DNA from: JAGWBF01 sp965116325
Lineage (GTDB): Bacteria > Chloroflexota > Dehalococcoidia > Lucifugimonadales > JAGWBF01
Direction: 5' to 3'
Assembly: GCA_965116325.1 (NCBI GenBank)
Contig: OZ220675.1
Span: forward strand, 496,001-560,000
Length of the DNA stretch: 64,000 nucleotides
Made by a program: the position numbers and the translations under genes. Shown piece by piece: positions 24,842 through 33,255 of this stretch; the stretch's first letter is position 1; each line of letters begins with the position of its first letter. The notes below the pieces were generated by a model. It saw only the letters and a list, made by a program, of their open reading frames with translations, ran no database searches and had not been told where the DNA came from.

Positions 24842-25876
24842 ATGTACCTACGCCATAAGCTGTCGGGCTGGCTGGTCCTGGCTACGTTGGGACTGGCTAT
24901 ATTCGGGATTGCTTGCGACGGACAAGGCCAGCCTGCCATGCCTACCTCTACGGTATCCGATGTCCCGTCCCCTACCTCAGGCAGAGCAGATGCCCTCCCT
25001 TCCCCTACGCCGACCTCAGTTCCTATTCCGGACCCGGAAGAAGGGCCCGCGACTCCCACGCCAACCAAGGGTCAGCCCACACCGATAACGCCCCCAACCG
25101 ATACACCCATCCCGCCGCCAACCTCGGCCCCCACTCCAAGTCCAACAGCGGTGCCGAGTCCCACACCTAAACCCACCGAGTCCCCCACCGCCACACTCGA
25201 ACTCCTTCTCACACCCACATCTCCACCGGACCCGACAGAGGCCCCTACGCCGGCAGCTGAGCCAACCCAACCGCCCACTTCTCCGTCCGATCCCACCGAG
25301 GCCCCTACTCCCGCACCTGGGCCTACAGATGCACCCACTGCCATACCTTCACCCACCAAGGCAGCCACTCCAAAACCTGAGGTTACGAGGGCGCCCATTC
25401 CTGCACCCGAACCGACGGCGGCACCTACGCCCGCACCTGAGCCAACCCAAGCACCCACTCTTGAACCCGAACCTACCGAGGAACCGACGCCAGAGCCAAC
25501 GGAGGTGCCCAGCACATCCTCCGATGTCCGTATCGTGTGCATTCTGTTCGATGGGGAAGTTCCCCGGTCGGAGGCCGATGAGTACGTCGAAATCTCCAAC
25601 CACGGCGGGGCCCAGGACCTGGCGGGGTGGGTCCTTAAGGATCGGGATGACCGTAGGCAGGAGTTCACCTTCCCTGCCTACTCTTTGGGACCGGGAGATA
25701 CCATCCGTGTTTATACAAACCAGGTGCATCCCCGATGGGGAGGATTTAGTTTTGGGTCGGGCACCTCCCTGTGGAATAACTCTGACGCGGACGTGGCGGT
25801 CCTGATCGATGCAGAGGGAAGAGTTGTTTCCAGCGCTACCTACAACACAAGCAATCCCCCGGGGTGTGGAAGATAG
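24842..25876 (+). CDS. Lipoprotein with Pro/Thr-rich stalk and lamin-tail domain
   Basis: The 344-residue protein begins with a lipoprotein signal (SGWLVLATLGLAIFGIAC, lipobox ending at the Cys). About 200 residues of P-T-x-x-P repeats follow (for example PTEAPTPAPGPTDAPTAI), then a C-terminal domain of about 115 residues: VRIVCILFDGEVPRSEADEY, VEISNHGGAQDLAGWVLKD, FPAYSLGPGDTIRVYT. That is a lamin-tail domain, which in bacteria is found on surface proteins and is thought to bind nucleic acid or other ligands. ATG 24842 is 53 bases after the DUF488 gene. Confidence 0.85.
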   Translation: MYLRHKLSGWLVLATLGLAIFGIACDGQGQPAMPTSTVSDVPSPTSGRADALPSPTPTSVPIPDPEEGPATPTPTKGQPTPITPPTDTPIPPPTSAPTPSPTAVPSPTPKPTESPTATLELLLTPTSPPDPTEAPTPAAEPTQPPTSPSDPTEAPTPAPGPTDAPTAIPSPTKAATPKPEVTRAPIPAPEPTAAPTPAPEPTQAPTLEPEPTEEPTPEPTEVPSTSSDVRIVCILFDGEVPRSEADEYVEISNHGGAQDLAGWVLKDRDDRRQEFTFPAYSLGPGDTIRVYTNQVHPRWGGFSFGSGTSLWNNSDADVAVLIDAEGRVVSSATYNTSNPPGCGR

Positions 25877-25941
25877 ACAATGCTGGGAATCCAAAGCAAC
25901 ACAACTGGGGCGTCAGGCCGACCTGGTCCCCGCTCTCGTTG

Positions 25942-25970
25942 TTTACCTGCCATCCTGGCTAAGCTATAAT
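25942..25970 (+). promoter_or_regulatory. Promoter of the duplicated-domain protein
   Basis: The sequence has -35 TTTACC (25942-25947, 4/6), a 17-base spacer and a perfect -10 TATAAT (25965-25970), 39 bases before the ATG at 26010. Confidence 0.7.
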
Positions 25971-26009
25971 GCAGCCTAGCAATTCCCCGACGCCAAGAGG
26001 AGGAATGTC

Positions 26010-26819
26010 ATGGACATAGCCGACACGAAGATAGAAGCTGGCGCTGTCTGTTTCGCCATCCAGTACCGGGACAACCGGGATGCCGCCAATTCCGACCAGG
26101 GCGTTTCCATTCAGGTCGTTGGTAACCAGAACGGGGACGAGGTGGAGATCCTTCGGTTCGACTGCTTCGACCAGAACCCCCACTACCACTACGGCCCCCA
26201 GAACAAGAACGAACGCATCTTCATGGACAAGACCACCGCAGGCAATCCCTTGGGCTGGACCCTGAAGCAGCTCAGGTCCCGCCTCCCCCAGATGATCCAA
26301 CGGGCGGGCTACGACGATATCGCCGCAGGCCTGGATTCCGACCTGGTAGCTTCCAAGCTGGATGAGCTGGAAGCCTGTGGTCGCGAGCTGGCCGCCAAGC
26401 AGAGGAAGACCGTAGTTCACAACCGGGGCGATGAGGTGATCGAGGCCGGGAACGTAAAGTTCGGCCTGGAGTTCAGGGAGATCCCCAATATCAACGACCG
26501 CGGCCTCGCCATTCACGTCCTGAGCGACGTGGCTGGGCAGGAGATCGAGCTTCTTGCCTTCGACTGCTTCGAGAACCGCCCCCACTACCACTACGGGACC
26601 AGGAACAAGGACATCCGCTATACCTGGGACAAGACGGTGGCGCCGGACCCCCTGAAGTGGACGCTGGACCAGTTCAAAGACGGCAAGCTTCCTTCCATGG
26701 TGCGCCGGGCCGGCTATCCCGCCGTTGCCGACGCCATGGACGCCAACCTGGTTGTAAAGACCGTGACCGGCGAGGTGGAGCCCCGCGCCCTGGCAATCCG
26801 CGCTGCAAATGCCAAGTAA
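26010..26819 (+). CDS. Conserved protein with two tandem copies of one domain, unknown function
   Basis: This 269-residue protein is an internal duplication. The first copy (about residues 1-120) reads LRFDCFDQNPHYHYGPQNKN, DKTTAGNPLGWTLKQLRSRL and IQRAGY. The second (about 145-255) reads LAFDCFENRPHYHYGTRNK, DKTVAPDPLKWTLDQFKDGK and VRRAGY. The shared core FDCF-x-x-PHYHYG has Cys and His residues that could bind metal. No membrane segment or signal is seen. I do not recognise a function. Confidence 0.8.
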   Translation: MDIADTKIEAGAVCFAIQYRDNRDAANSDQGVSIQVVGNQNGDEVEILRFDCFDQNPHYHYGPQNKNERIFMDKTTAGNPLGWTLKQLRSRLPQMIQRAGYDDIAAGLDSDLVASKLDELEACGRELAAKQRKTVVHNRGDEVIEAGNVKFGLEFREIPNINDRGLAIHVLSDVAGQEIELLAFDCFENRPHYHYGTRNKDIRYTWDKTVAPDPLKWTLDQFKDGKLPSMVRRAGYPAVADAMDANLVVKTVTGEVEPRALAIRAANAK

Positions 26820-26856
26820 CAGGCAGCCATAGCGTTGCATCGCATAAGGCGCCGAC

Positions 26857-27048
26857 TTGCAGGCCAATTTGCAAGATAAATTGCCCCTCCTGGGCTGGCT
26901 GGCATTCCTGGTTTCAGCGGGCTTCTTCAGCATAGGAAGCGCCATCGCCCGCGACATCTGGTCGCTTACGGCCAGCATCGTGTTCTTCGTGGCGTGCCTG
27001 TTCTTCATTGCCCCCTATATCCTCGGCAGAGGTAAGCCCAAAGGCTGA
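26857..27048 (+). CDS. Small two-helix membrane protein
   Basis: This 63-residue protein has two hydrophobic segments (LLGWLAFLVSAGFFSIGSAIA and LTASIVFFVACLFFIAPYIL) and a basic tail. The start is uncertain: TTG 26857 or TTG 26869; neither has a strong ribosome site. It sits 38 bases after the duplicated-domain gene in the same direction and before the alpha/beta hydrolase. No function is assigned. Confidence 0.55.
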   Translation: MQANLQDKLPLLGWLAFLVSAGFFSIGSAIARDIWSLTASIVFFVACLFFIAPYILGRGKPKG

Positions 27049-27087
27049 CCCTCGGCTGCTCACATTTCAGAGAGGAAACTCCCTATC

Positions 27088-27891
27088 GTGACTGCAAGCG
27101 GCCTGACCGAATGGAGGGAGGACCGGGTCTTTGTAGCAGGCGCCGGAGTGCAGCTGCTGCGAATCGGCAGCGGCCGGCCCCTTCTTCTTCTCCACGGTTC
27201 CGGAGGAAACCGCGCCTACCTGTCGTACCAGGAGGAGCTTGCCGAGCACTACGAGGTGCTCGCCCCCTCCCACCCAGGATTTGGCACATCGGACCTCCCC
27301 CCATGGCTTGAAACCGTACCGGACACCGCATGCTTCTACCTGTGGATGCTGGAAGAGATGGGCTTGGAAGGCATCGATGTGATCGGCTTCTCCCTTGGAG
27401 GCTGGATCGCCGCCGAGATGTCCGTGATGTGCCCCAAGGTGTTCAACCGGCTGGTGCTTGTGGGGTCCGCCGGGCTCAAACCCTCCCTCGCCCAGATGAC
27501 CGACATCTTTCTGATCTCAGGCCCGGAAGTGTTGGAGAAGATGTTCTACAACCCCAAGCAGGCCCCCGAGTACGACAAGTTCTTCGGGACCGAGCCCACC
27601 CCGGAGCACCGGGAGATGGCCGAGAGAAACCGGGAGATGGCGGCCCGCCTGACCTGGAAACCCTATATGCATGACCCACGATTAGTGGGCCTGCTGCCCC
27701 GGATCAAGTCCAAAGTACTATTGCTATGGGGTCGTCAGGATGCCCTCATACCCCTGGAGTGCGGAGAGCTGTACCAGGCAGCCTTACCCAATGCAGAGCT
27801 GCGTGTGATCGAGGAGTGCGGCCATTCGCCCCAGTATGAGAAGCCCCGGGAGTTCAACAGCATAGTCCTGGACTTCCTGCGCGAGCCGTAG
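27088..27891 (+). CDS. Alpha/beta hydrolase
   Basis: This 267-residue protein has the alpha/beta hydrolase fold. The oxyanion loop is LLLLHGSGGNRAYL, the nucleophile elbow GFSLGGW has the Ser, and the acid and base are in LWGRQDALIP and ECGHSPQYEKP. Such enzymes cleave esters, C-C bonds (meta-cleavage hydrolases) or lactones; no substrate is indicated. The start is GTG 27088. Confidence 0.9.
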   Translation: MTASGLTEWREDRVFVAGAGVQLLRIGSGRPLLLLHGSGGNRAYLSYQEELAEHYEVLAPSHPGFGTSDLPPWLETVPDTACFYLWMLEEMGLEGIDVIGFSLGGWIAAEMSVMCPKVFNRLVLVGSAGLKPSLAQMTDIFLISGPEVLEKMFYNPKQAPEYDKFFGTEPTPEHREMAERNREMAARLTWKPYMHDPRLVGLLPRIKSKVLLLWGRQDALIPLECGELYQAALPNAELRVIEECGHSPQYEKPREFNSIVLDFLREP

Positions 27892-27911
27892 CCGCTGGCC
27901 TATCCGCCGGG

Positions 27912-29336
27912 CTAGAACCCCGGTGGGCGCTTGTCCGCCCACGGGCGGACCGACTCGAAGGCCGCACAGGCCTTCAACACCTTGGCTTCATCTCCTCGTT
28001 TGCCCACAACGTGCAGTCCGATTGGCAGTCCGTCAGAAGAGAACCCGCAGGGAATGCTGGCCGCCGTCTGCCCGGTCATATTGATAGGGAAAGTGAAGGG
28101 GATGTATCCCCACCACGGGTCCACCTCCCGTCCTGCGATAACGGTGGGATGCTCCTCCACGGGAAAGGCGGGAACAGCCATGGTCGGGCTTAGGAGCACA
28201 TCGTACTCCTCGAAAAAGTCCTCCATCTGGCTGCCCAGCTGGACCATCCTCTGAAGTGATCTGGAGTAGTCCGACGAAGTGCGACCCAAGCCGTGCTCGA
28301 TGGTCATCACAGCGTAGTGGCTGAGCTCGTCCCTGTGGTCTTCCAGGAGGTGACCGTAAGATGTCGCCCCCGCGACGCTGAACATGTCCCAAAAGGCAGG
28401 GAAGGGATCATCCAGCGCCAAGCCCGGCTCATCCACGATACAGCCCAGCTCCTCGAAAGCCCTGGCCGCCTTGGAGGCCGCCGCAAGGACCTCTTCATCC
28501 ACGGGCGCGTACCCGAAATCAGGGCTCCAGGCGATCTTCAGGCCTCGCACACCGTCATTCAGACCGCCGACGAAGTCGGGCGGCTCCTGTCTTATGCAGC
28601 CCGGGTCCCGGCTGTCATGGCCGGCGAGAATCTGCAGTAGCTGGGCGCTCTCCAGCACCGTGCGAGTCATAGGCCCCGACTGGGAATGGGTGTTGAAAGA
28701 GGGCCGACCTACTCCGCCGTAGCGAGGCACCCTCCCCTGGGTCGGCTTGATGCCGAAGGTGCCCGTGAAGCTGCACGGAATGCGGATGGATCCCCCGCCG
28801 TCGCTGCCCGTGGCAACGGCGCATAACCCAGCGGCCAATGCTGCCCCGGCCCCTCCACTGGAACCTCCGGCTGTTCGCCCCAGGTTCCACGGGTTGCGAC
28901 AGTGGTCTCCCAGCCGGTTTTCGGTGGTGCCCGACATCCCGAATTCAGGTGTGTTGGTCTTGCCCAGGATTATTGCCCCGGCCTCTTTCACCCGCTCTAC
29001 AGCCACCGAGTCCTCTCCCGGAACGTTCTCCCGGTATATCAGGCTGCCCATGGTCGAGGTCACATCTCTGGTGATTTCCAGGTCTTTTATGGATATGGGG
29101 ATACCATGGAGGACACCCCGGTGACGGCCCTGTGCTAACTCCTCCTGGGCTTCATTGGCGGAGCGCATCGCAAGGTCGCCCGTCACGGTCAGGTATGCGT
29201 TCAGCTTGGGGTTGTGGGCCTCTATCCGCCTGAGAAACATCTCGGTAAGCTCGGGAACGGAGATGCTCCTGTCATCGATCAGTTTGCGGAGATGGGAAAC
29301 CAGTGCATAGGCTAGATCTTGATCGGGCATGTGCAA
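27912..29336 (-). CDS. Amidase (amidase-signature family)
   Basis: This 474-residue protein has the amidase signature: SIKDLEIT contains the catalytic Lys, and TAGGSSGGAGAALAAGL with GSDGGGSIRIP supplies the Ser-Ser part of the triad. The family includes GatA, aryl-acylamidases and nylon-type hydrolases. The absence of gatB/gatC nearby and the sequence context argue against GatA; it is probably a small-molecule amidase. ATG 29336 or ATG 29330 may be used. Confidence 0.92.
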   Translation of the reverse strand: MHMPDQDLAYALVSHLRKLIDDRSISVPELTEMFLRRIEAHNPKLNAYLTVTGDLAMRSANEAQEELAQGRHRGVLHGIPISIKDLEITRDVTSTMGSLIYRENVPGEDSVAVERVKEAGAIILGKTNTPEFGMSGTTENRLGDHCRNPWNLGRTAGGSSGGAGAALAAGLCAVATGSDGGGSIRIPCSFTGTFGIKPTQGRVPRYGGVGRPSFNTHSQSGPMTRTVLESAQLLQILAGHDSRDPGCIRQEPPDFVGGLNDGVRGLKIAWSPDFGYAPVDEEVLAAASKAARAFEELGCIVDEPGLALDDPFPAFWDMFSVAGATSYGHLLEDHRDELSHYAVMTIEHGLGRTSSDYSRSLQRMVQLGSQMEDFFEEYDVLLSPTMAVPAFPVEEHPTVIAGREVDPWWGYIPFTFPINMTGQTAASIPCGFSSDGLPIGLHVVGKRGDEAKVLKACAAFESVRPWADKRPPGF

Positions 29337-29539
29337 CTTCCACTTTCAAGATAGGCATCCCGGGTGCCGGGTAAGCTAGACGAGACTCCTGCAGAAATGA
29401 GGTGTCCTGAGCCGATGGTAGAGAAGCCCCCATGCAGTGTCAAGGAAGGGGCTCGGGGCATTCACTGGCGCAAAGACATGCTCTTCAGCGAATAGTGTAA
29501 GGACTCAGTCGGGGTGCCTGGTGGTCGGCGCAGGCAGCG

Positions 29540-30022
29540 CTAGCCTTCGACCGCTTCCCTTAGACCGGGAAGGCTTTCCAGGGGCAGGGCCTCGCCCGTC
29601 TGCTCGTAGTGCTGGATGATGTCCCGCAGATCCTGGGGCATGGGTCGCTTGGATGCCGTCGCCGCATCGTACCCCACATAGATGAGCTGGGTCGAAGCGA
29701 CTAACCTGTCCGAGTCCTTCTGGTATATCTCGGTGTCGATGGTGAAGCTGGTGTTGCCGATGTGGGACACCCGGACGTACAGCTCCAGGATGTCTTCGAT
29801 GTAGGCCGGGGTCTTGAACTCCATGGTGGCCTTCACCACCGCTGAGTCGAAGTACCCCTTTTGGGCGATGCCATAGATGCTGAACCCCAGGTTGCGGAAG
29901 TAGTCGGCCTGGCCCACCTCCAGGTAGTCCATGTAGGAGCCGTTATAGACGATACCCTGGGCGTCGCACTCAGGCCACCGCACCCTTAGCTCGGTCCTGA
30001 ACCTGAAATCAGCTTTGGCCAT
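29540..30022 (-). CDS. Acyl-CoA thioesterase (4HBT/YbgC type)
   Basis: This 160-residue hot-dog protein has RVRWPECDAQGIVYNGSYMDYLEVGQADYFR, with the catalytic Asp of the 4-hydroxybenzoyl-CoA thioesterase family, and a beta strand TSFTIDTEIYQKDSDRLVAS. It would hydrolyse short-chain or aromatic acyl-CoA. It lies alone between the amidase and the AAA ATPase, and its spacer shows no recognisable promoter. Confidence 0.9.
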   Translation of the reverse strand: MAKADFRFRTELRVRWPECDAQGIVYNGSYMDYLEVGQADYFRNLGFSIYGIAQKGYFDSAVVKATMEFKTPAYIEDILELYVRVSHIGNTSFTIDTEIYQKDSDRLVASTQLIYVGYDAATASKRPMPQDLRDIIQHYEQTGEALPLESLPGLREAVEG

Positions 30023-30104
30023 AGTCTCTCCGGCAGGAGGTTATCCTGCGCATACAGATTCTACCCTCCCGTGCCCTGAGAAATCTCGTATCCCGACTTA
30101 GATG

Positions 30105-31292
30105 TCAGCGCCAGGCATCCCCCGGCATGATGCGCAGCATAAACTCGTCAAACTTGGGCACGGTAAATGCAGTGTCGCCATGGCTTGGGCTCCATATCAT
30201 TCCTTTGGCGATCAGCTGATTTCGAGTTGGCGCCACAGCGGTAACGGGACGACCCAGTTCGCGAGCAATATCCCCGGAACGATGGGGACCCGGACCGAGC
30301 TCAGCCATCCCTCTGACATACTTCTTTTCCTGTGCCGTCAGCCGATCGAATCTGACAAGGAAGAAGCTTGCATCCAGGGCCGCCACGGCCCGCTCCGACG
30401 CAGCTTCGACCTCGGCAGTGGTGATCGGTGATCTCTCGGCAACATCCCATACGTGCTTACCCCATTCCTGGAGAAAGTAAGGATAGCCATGGGTTTGTTC
30501 TACGATGGAATCCAGGGCATCGGGGTCTATCTCCACACCTTCATCGGCTGCGGGCTTGGCGATTGCCAGCCTCGCATCCTCGTCGGATAGTGGGCCGATC
30601 TCCGGAAACTCAAACAGCCTCTCGGCATAGGACTTCGCCTTCCCCATCAGCCCCCGCACCTGGGGCAGACCCGCCCCGACCATTACTATGGGTAATCGGC
30701 GCTGGGAAACCCGGTGCAGAGCAGTTATCAGCGCCGCCAGCTCATCTTCTTTGACGTATTGAAGCTCGTCGATGAAGATGCCCACGCAGCCATTGTCGGG
30801 CTTGGCTGCCTCCCCGACCGCTTCCAGCAACTCCTGCAAGTCTATTTCAAGGTCCCCGTTGTCCGCCAAACCCGGCTCAGGGTCTATATCCAGACCCAAT
30901 TCAATGTCCTGGAACCTCACCTTCAGTCCTCTCACGAAGCCCGAGAGGCCTCTGAGGGCACGCTGGGCAAGCTCCTTGGCTGCCTCTCGTCTGGAGAGCC
31001 TCAGCAACGCGATACGAAGCTGCGGGGCGAGGATTGATGGAAGGGAGCGACCCTCGGGAGCCTCTATCCCCAGGGTACAGATGCCGTCTCCTTCTGCGTC
31101 TTCTCGGATCCGGTCCAAGAGCACTGTCTTACCAACACCTCGCAAGCCTACCATCAGGAGACTCTTGCTTGAGCGGCCGTTCCTGGTACGCCCAAGGGCG
31201 ACTTGTGCTGACAAGATCATCTCTTGACGTCCCGCCAGCTCTGGGGGTGGAGTGCCCGCCCCCGGGGCATATGGGTTGCGTATCGGGTCCAT
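30105..31292 (-). CDS. AAA ATPase with C-terminal winged helix (Orc1/Cdc6-like architecture)
   Basis: This 395-residue ATPase has Walker A GLRGVGKTVLLDRI (about residues 49-62) and Walker B GIFIDELQY (about 170-178), followed by a sensor segment LPIVMVGAGLPQVRG. A winged-helix region follows near the C-terminus (RSGDIARELGRPVTAVAPTRNQLIAKGMI). The layout is that of archaeal ATPase / Orc1-Cdc6-like proteins that in bacteria are accessory, without a known job. No toxin, phage or defence partner is next to it. The upstream 31300-31365 is strikingly AT-rich for this genome and includes AAATTAACTAAATTA. Confidence 0.88.
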   Translation of the reverse strand: MDPIRNPYAPGAGTPPPELAGRQEMILSAQVALGRTRNGRSSKSLLMVGLRGVGKTVLLDRIREDAEGDGICTLGIEAPEGRSLPSILAPQLRIALLRLSRREAAKELAQRALRGLSGFVRGLKVRFQDIELGLDIDPEPGLADNGDLEIDLQELLEAVGEAAKPDNGCVGIFIDELQYVKEDELAALITALHRVSQRRLPIVMVGAGLPQVRGLMGKAKSYAERLFEFPEIGPLSDEDARLAIAKPAADEGVEIDPDALDSIVEQTHGYPYFLQEWGKHVWDVAERSPITTAEVEAASERAVAALDASFFLVRFDRLTAQEKKYVRGMAELGPGPHRSGDIARELGRPVTAVAPTRNQLIAKGMIWSPSHGDTAFTVPKFDEFMLRIMPGDAWR

Positions 31293-31507
31293 GAAGCCAG
31301 TTTATAGTGAAATTAACTAAATTACAAGTTTCTTATAAATACCCTAACTTCCTTATAATTTGTCATCCACACCCAACCCGGAAGACCTTCATTACCTCGT
31401 TAGCTATACTACCGTGGGACTTCAGTGGGGAGTGACCTAGAACTTGGATGGGCTATGGCAAACATCCAGGTTGGGCTCGAAAGGCGCTGAAGAACCGCTC
31501 ATCAGGG

Positions 31508-31537
31508 TTGACTGCACCCTTGGCGGCCTATTAAGAT
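31508..31537 (+). promoter_or_regulatory. Promoter of the Fe-S carrier gene
   Basis: The sequence has -35 TTGACT (31508-31513), an 18-base spacer and -10 TAAGAT (31532-31537), matching 5/6 and 4/6, 54 bases before the ATG at 31591. The rest of the 31293-31590 spacer shows an AT-rich segment but no gene. Confidence 0.55.
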
Positions 31538-31590
31538 GGAAGCTAAGAAGTGGCGGTAGTGGGCTGCTCTGTTGTCTTCAGGAGGTAGCT

Positions 31591-31947
31591 ATGACAGTCT
31601 ATGCGGAAGATGGGACCATCTCGATCTCCATCACCGACAAAGCCAAGGACAAGCTCCGTTTCTTCGCCCGCAAGGAGGGCTTCGAGGATAACTTCGGAGT
31701 CCGCGTGGGTGTGAAGGGCGGCGGGTGTTCCGGCCTCTTGTACACCCTCAGCGTCGAGAAGGACTCCTCTCCCGATGACAAGATCGTCGATGACGGGGGC
31801 GTGAAGATATTTATCGACAAGAAGGCCTACATCTACCTGGCGGGGACGCAGCTTGACTTCTCCGATGGGCTCAATGGCAAGGGGTTCGTCTTCGAGAACC
31901 CTAACGCCAAGAAAAGCTGCGGGTGCGGCAACTCCTTCGCCGTTTAA
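31591..31947 (+). CDS. A-type iron-sulfur carrier (IscA/ErpA/HesB family)
   Basis: The 118-residue protein carries Fe-S clusters between the assembly scaffold and apo-enzymes. It has VRVGVKGGGCSGLLYTL with the first Cys and KKSCGCGNSF with the other two. ATG 31591 has GGAGGT six bases upstream; an open frame to 31444 does not look coding. A YgfZ/GcvT-like gene follows 87 bases later, after a hairpin. Confidence 0.95.
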   Translation: MTVYAEDGTISISITDKAKDKLRFFARKEGFEDNFGVRVGVKGGGCSGLLYTLSVEKDSSPDDKIVDDGGVKIFIDKKAYIYLAGTQLDFSDGLNGKGFVFENPNAKKSCGCGNSFAV

Positions 31948-31974
31948 CCATTCCAAAAAACTTGAACTACCCTA

Positions 31975-32004
31975 AACGCCGCCCTGTATCATCACGGCGG
32001 CGTT
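31975..32004 (+). terminator. Hairpin between the Fe-S carrier and the YgfZ-like gene
   Basis: AACGCCGCC (31975-31983) pairs perfectly with GGCGGCGTT (31996-32004). The following GCTGTTAC is only weakly U-rich, so termination is probably partial and the two genes may still be linked. Confidence 0.55.
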
Positions 32005-32034
32005 GCTGTTACAGCAAGATCCCCGGGAGATGAC

Positions 32035-33135
32035 ATGGTAGCCACCAAGTCTCCGATCCATGATGAAGCCTCCGCTTCAGGAGCCAGCTTTGTCGAGCAC
32101 CAACCTTGGCCGCTGGTCAGCAGCTTCGGAGATGGGGCAGCCGAGTACGAAGCAGCCCGCAGCTCGGCCGTCCTCTACGACTCTTCCCATATGGGCCGTC
32201 TTTCGGCGACGGGATCAGATGTCCTGGACCTCCTGAACCGCCTTTCCACCAACCTGGTGGAGCACATAGAGCCGGGCTGCGGGGTCCGCACCGTGCTGAC
32301 CGATGAGCGGGGGCGCATCCTAGACCATCTGCAGATTTTCAACATGGGTACCTGGACCCTTCTCATCGTGGGGCCCCGGAACAGGGAGCGGGTCTTGGAA
32401 TGGATCGACAAGTACACCATTGTCGATGATGTAGAGATCGAGGACATCACACTCTCCACCGCTATGTTCACCATCCTGGGGCCGCAGGCCAGGGACAAGC
32501 TCTCATCACTGGCTGGGACAAAAGTCGATGGTCTGGATCTATGCCAGTGGACGGATGCGACCATCAAGGGGATCGAGGTGCAGGTGCTCCGCACCGACAG
32601 CGCCGGGAATCCATCCTATGAGGTGATAGCGCGGGCGGAAGATGCTCCCGCCCTTTGGAGGGCCATCAAGGACGCCGGCATCGTGCCCATCGGCCACGAG
32701 GCTTTCGAAGCCCTTCGCATAGAAGGATGCGTCCCGGGGCCGGAGGCCGAGCTGGTCGACGCCTACAACCCCCTGGAGGCCGGCCTGTGGGACTCCATCA
32801 GCTTCAACAAGGGCTGCTACATAGGCCAGGAGGTTATCGCTCGCCTGGACACCTACGGCAAGGTGCAGCGCCACCTGGTGTCCATCGGCTTTCCTGAGGG
32901 CATCCAGGTGGAGAGAGGCTCCAAGATGAGCTATGAGGGGCGGGAAGTGGGTTCCGTGACCTCCGTGGCGCAGGTGCCTGGACAGCACGGCTTACTAGCC
33001 TTGGGCTACGTCCGGAAGGAAGCTTCAACTATCGGCACCAAGCTCGCCCTTGCAAATGACCTAAACGCCTCGGCTGAGGTACTGGCTACCACGTCAGTCC
33101 CCCAGGAAGACATAGTTGGCCAAGGCGTGAACTAG
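32035..33135 (+). CDS. ygfZ: YgfZ/GcvT-like folate-binding protein
   Basis: This 366-residue protein has the GcvT fold and the YgfZ motif KGCYIGQEVIARLDTYGKVQ, where the Cys is needed for Fe-S cluster repair in E. coli. It is not a glycine cleavage T protein: the T-protein aminomethyl-transfer signature is absent and the length is near that of YgfZ. YgfZ works with tetrahydrofolate to maintain 4Fe-4S enzymes such as MiaB, and the neighbouring A-type carrier fits the same job. ATG 32035 has GGGAGA upstream. Confidence 0.9.
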   Translation: MVATKSPIHDEASASGASFVEHQPWPLVSSFGDGAAEYEAARSSAVLYDSSHMGRLSATGSDVLDLLNRLSTNLVEHIEPGCGVRTVLTDERGRILDHLQIFNMGTWTLLIVGPRNRERVLEWIDKYTIVDDVEIEDITLSTAMFTILGPQARDKLSSLAGTKVDGLDLCQWTDATIKGIEVQVLRTDSAGNPSYEVIARAEDAPALWRAIKDAGIVPIGHEAFEALRIEGCVPGPEAELVDAYNPLEAGLWDSISFNKGCYIGQEVIARLDTYGKVQRHLVSIGFPEGIQVERGSKMSYEGREVGSVTSVAQVPGQHGLLALGYVRKEASTIGTKLALANDLNASAEVLATTSVPQEDIVGQGVN

Positions 33136-33216
33136 GCCGAGTCCAGGGTGGCCCTCTGCGGGCAAACCGGCTAAACCTCCCCGTACTCCGCTGCGCAGGT
33201 TCCCGGCTTCTTCCTA

Positions 33217-33225
33217 TGCTATAAT
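33217..33225 (+). promoter_or_regulatory. Extended -10 promoter element of the MaoC/plsX/fabG cluster
   Basis: TGCTATAAT is a perfect -10 with TGn, 31 bases before the ATG at 33256. No convincing -35 is seen. Confidence 0.65.
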
Positions 33226-33255
33226 CAGCGTCGCTTGTCAAGGGAGGACCGGGGG

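Noticed and set aside
24990..25510. CRISPR-like array in the Pro/Thr repeat region
   Set aside because: The repeats are short coding P-T-x-P units without constant spacers.
31444..31590. Longer N-terminus of the Fe-S carrier
   Set aside because: The sequence upstream of 31591 is Ser/Gly-rich without family likeness, and GGAGGT points to ATG 31591.
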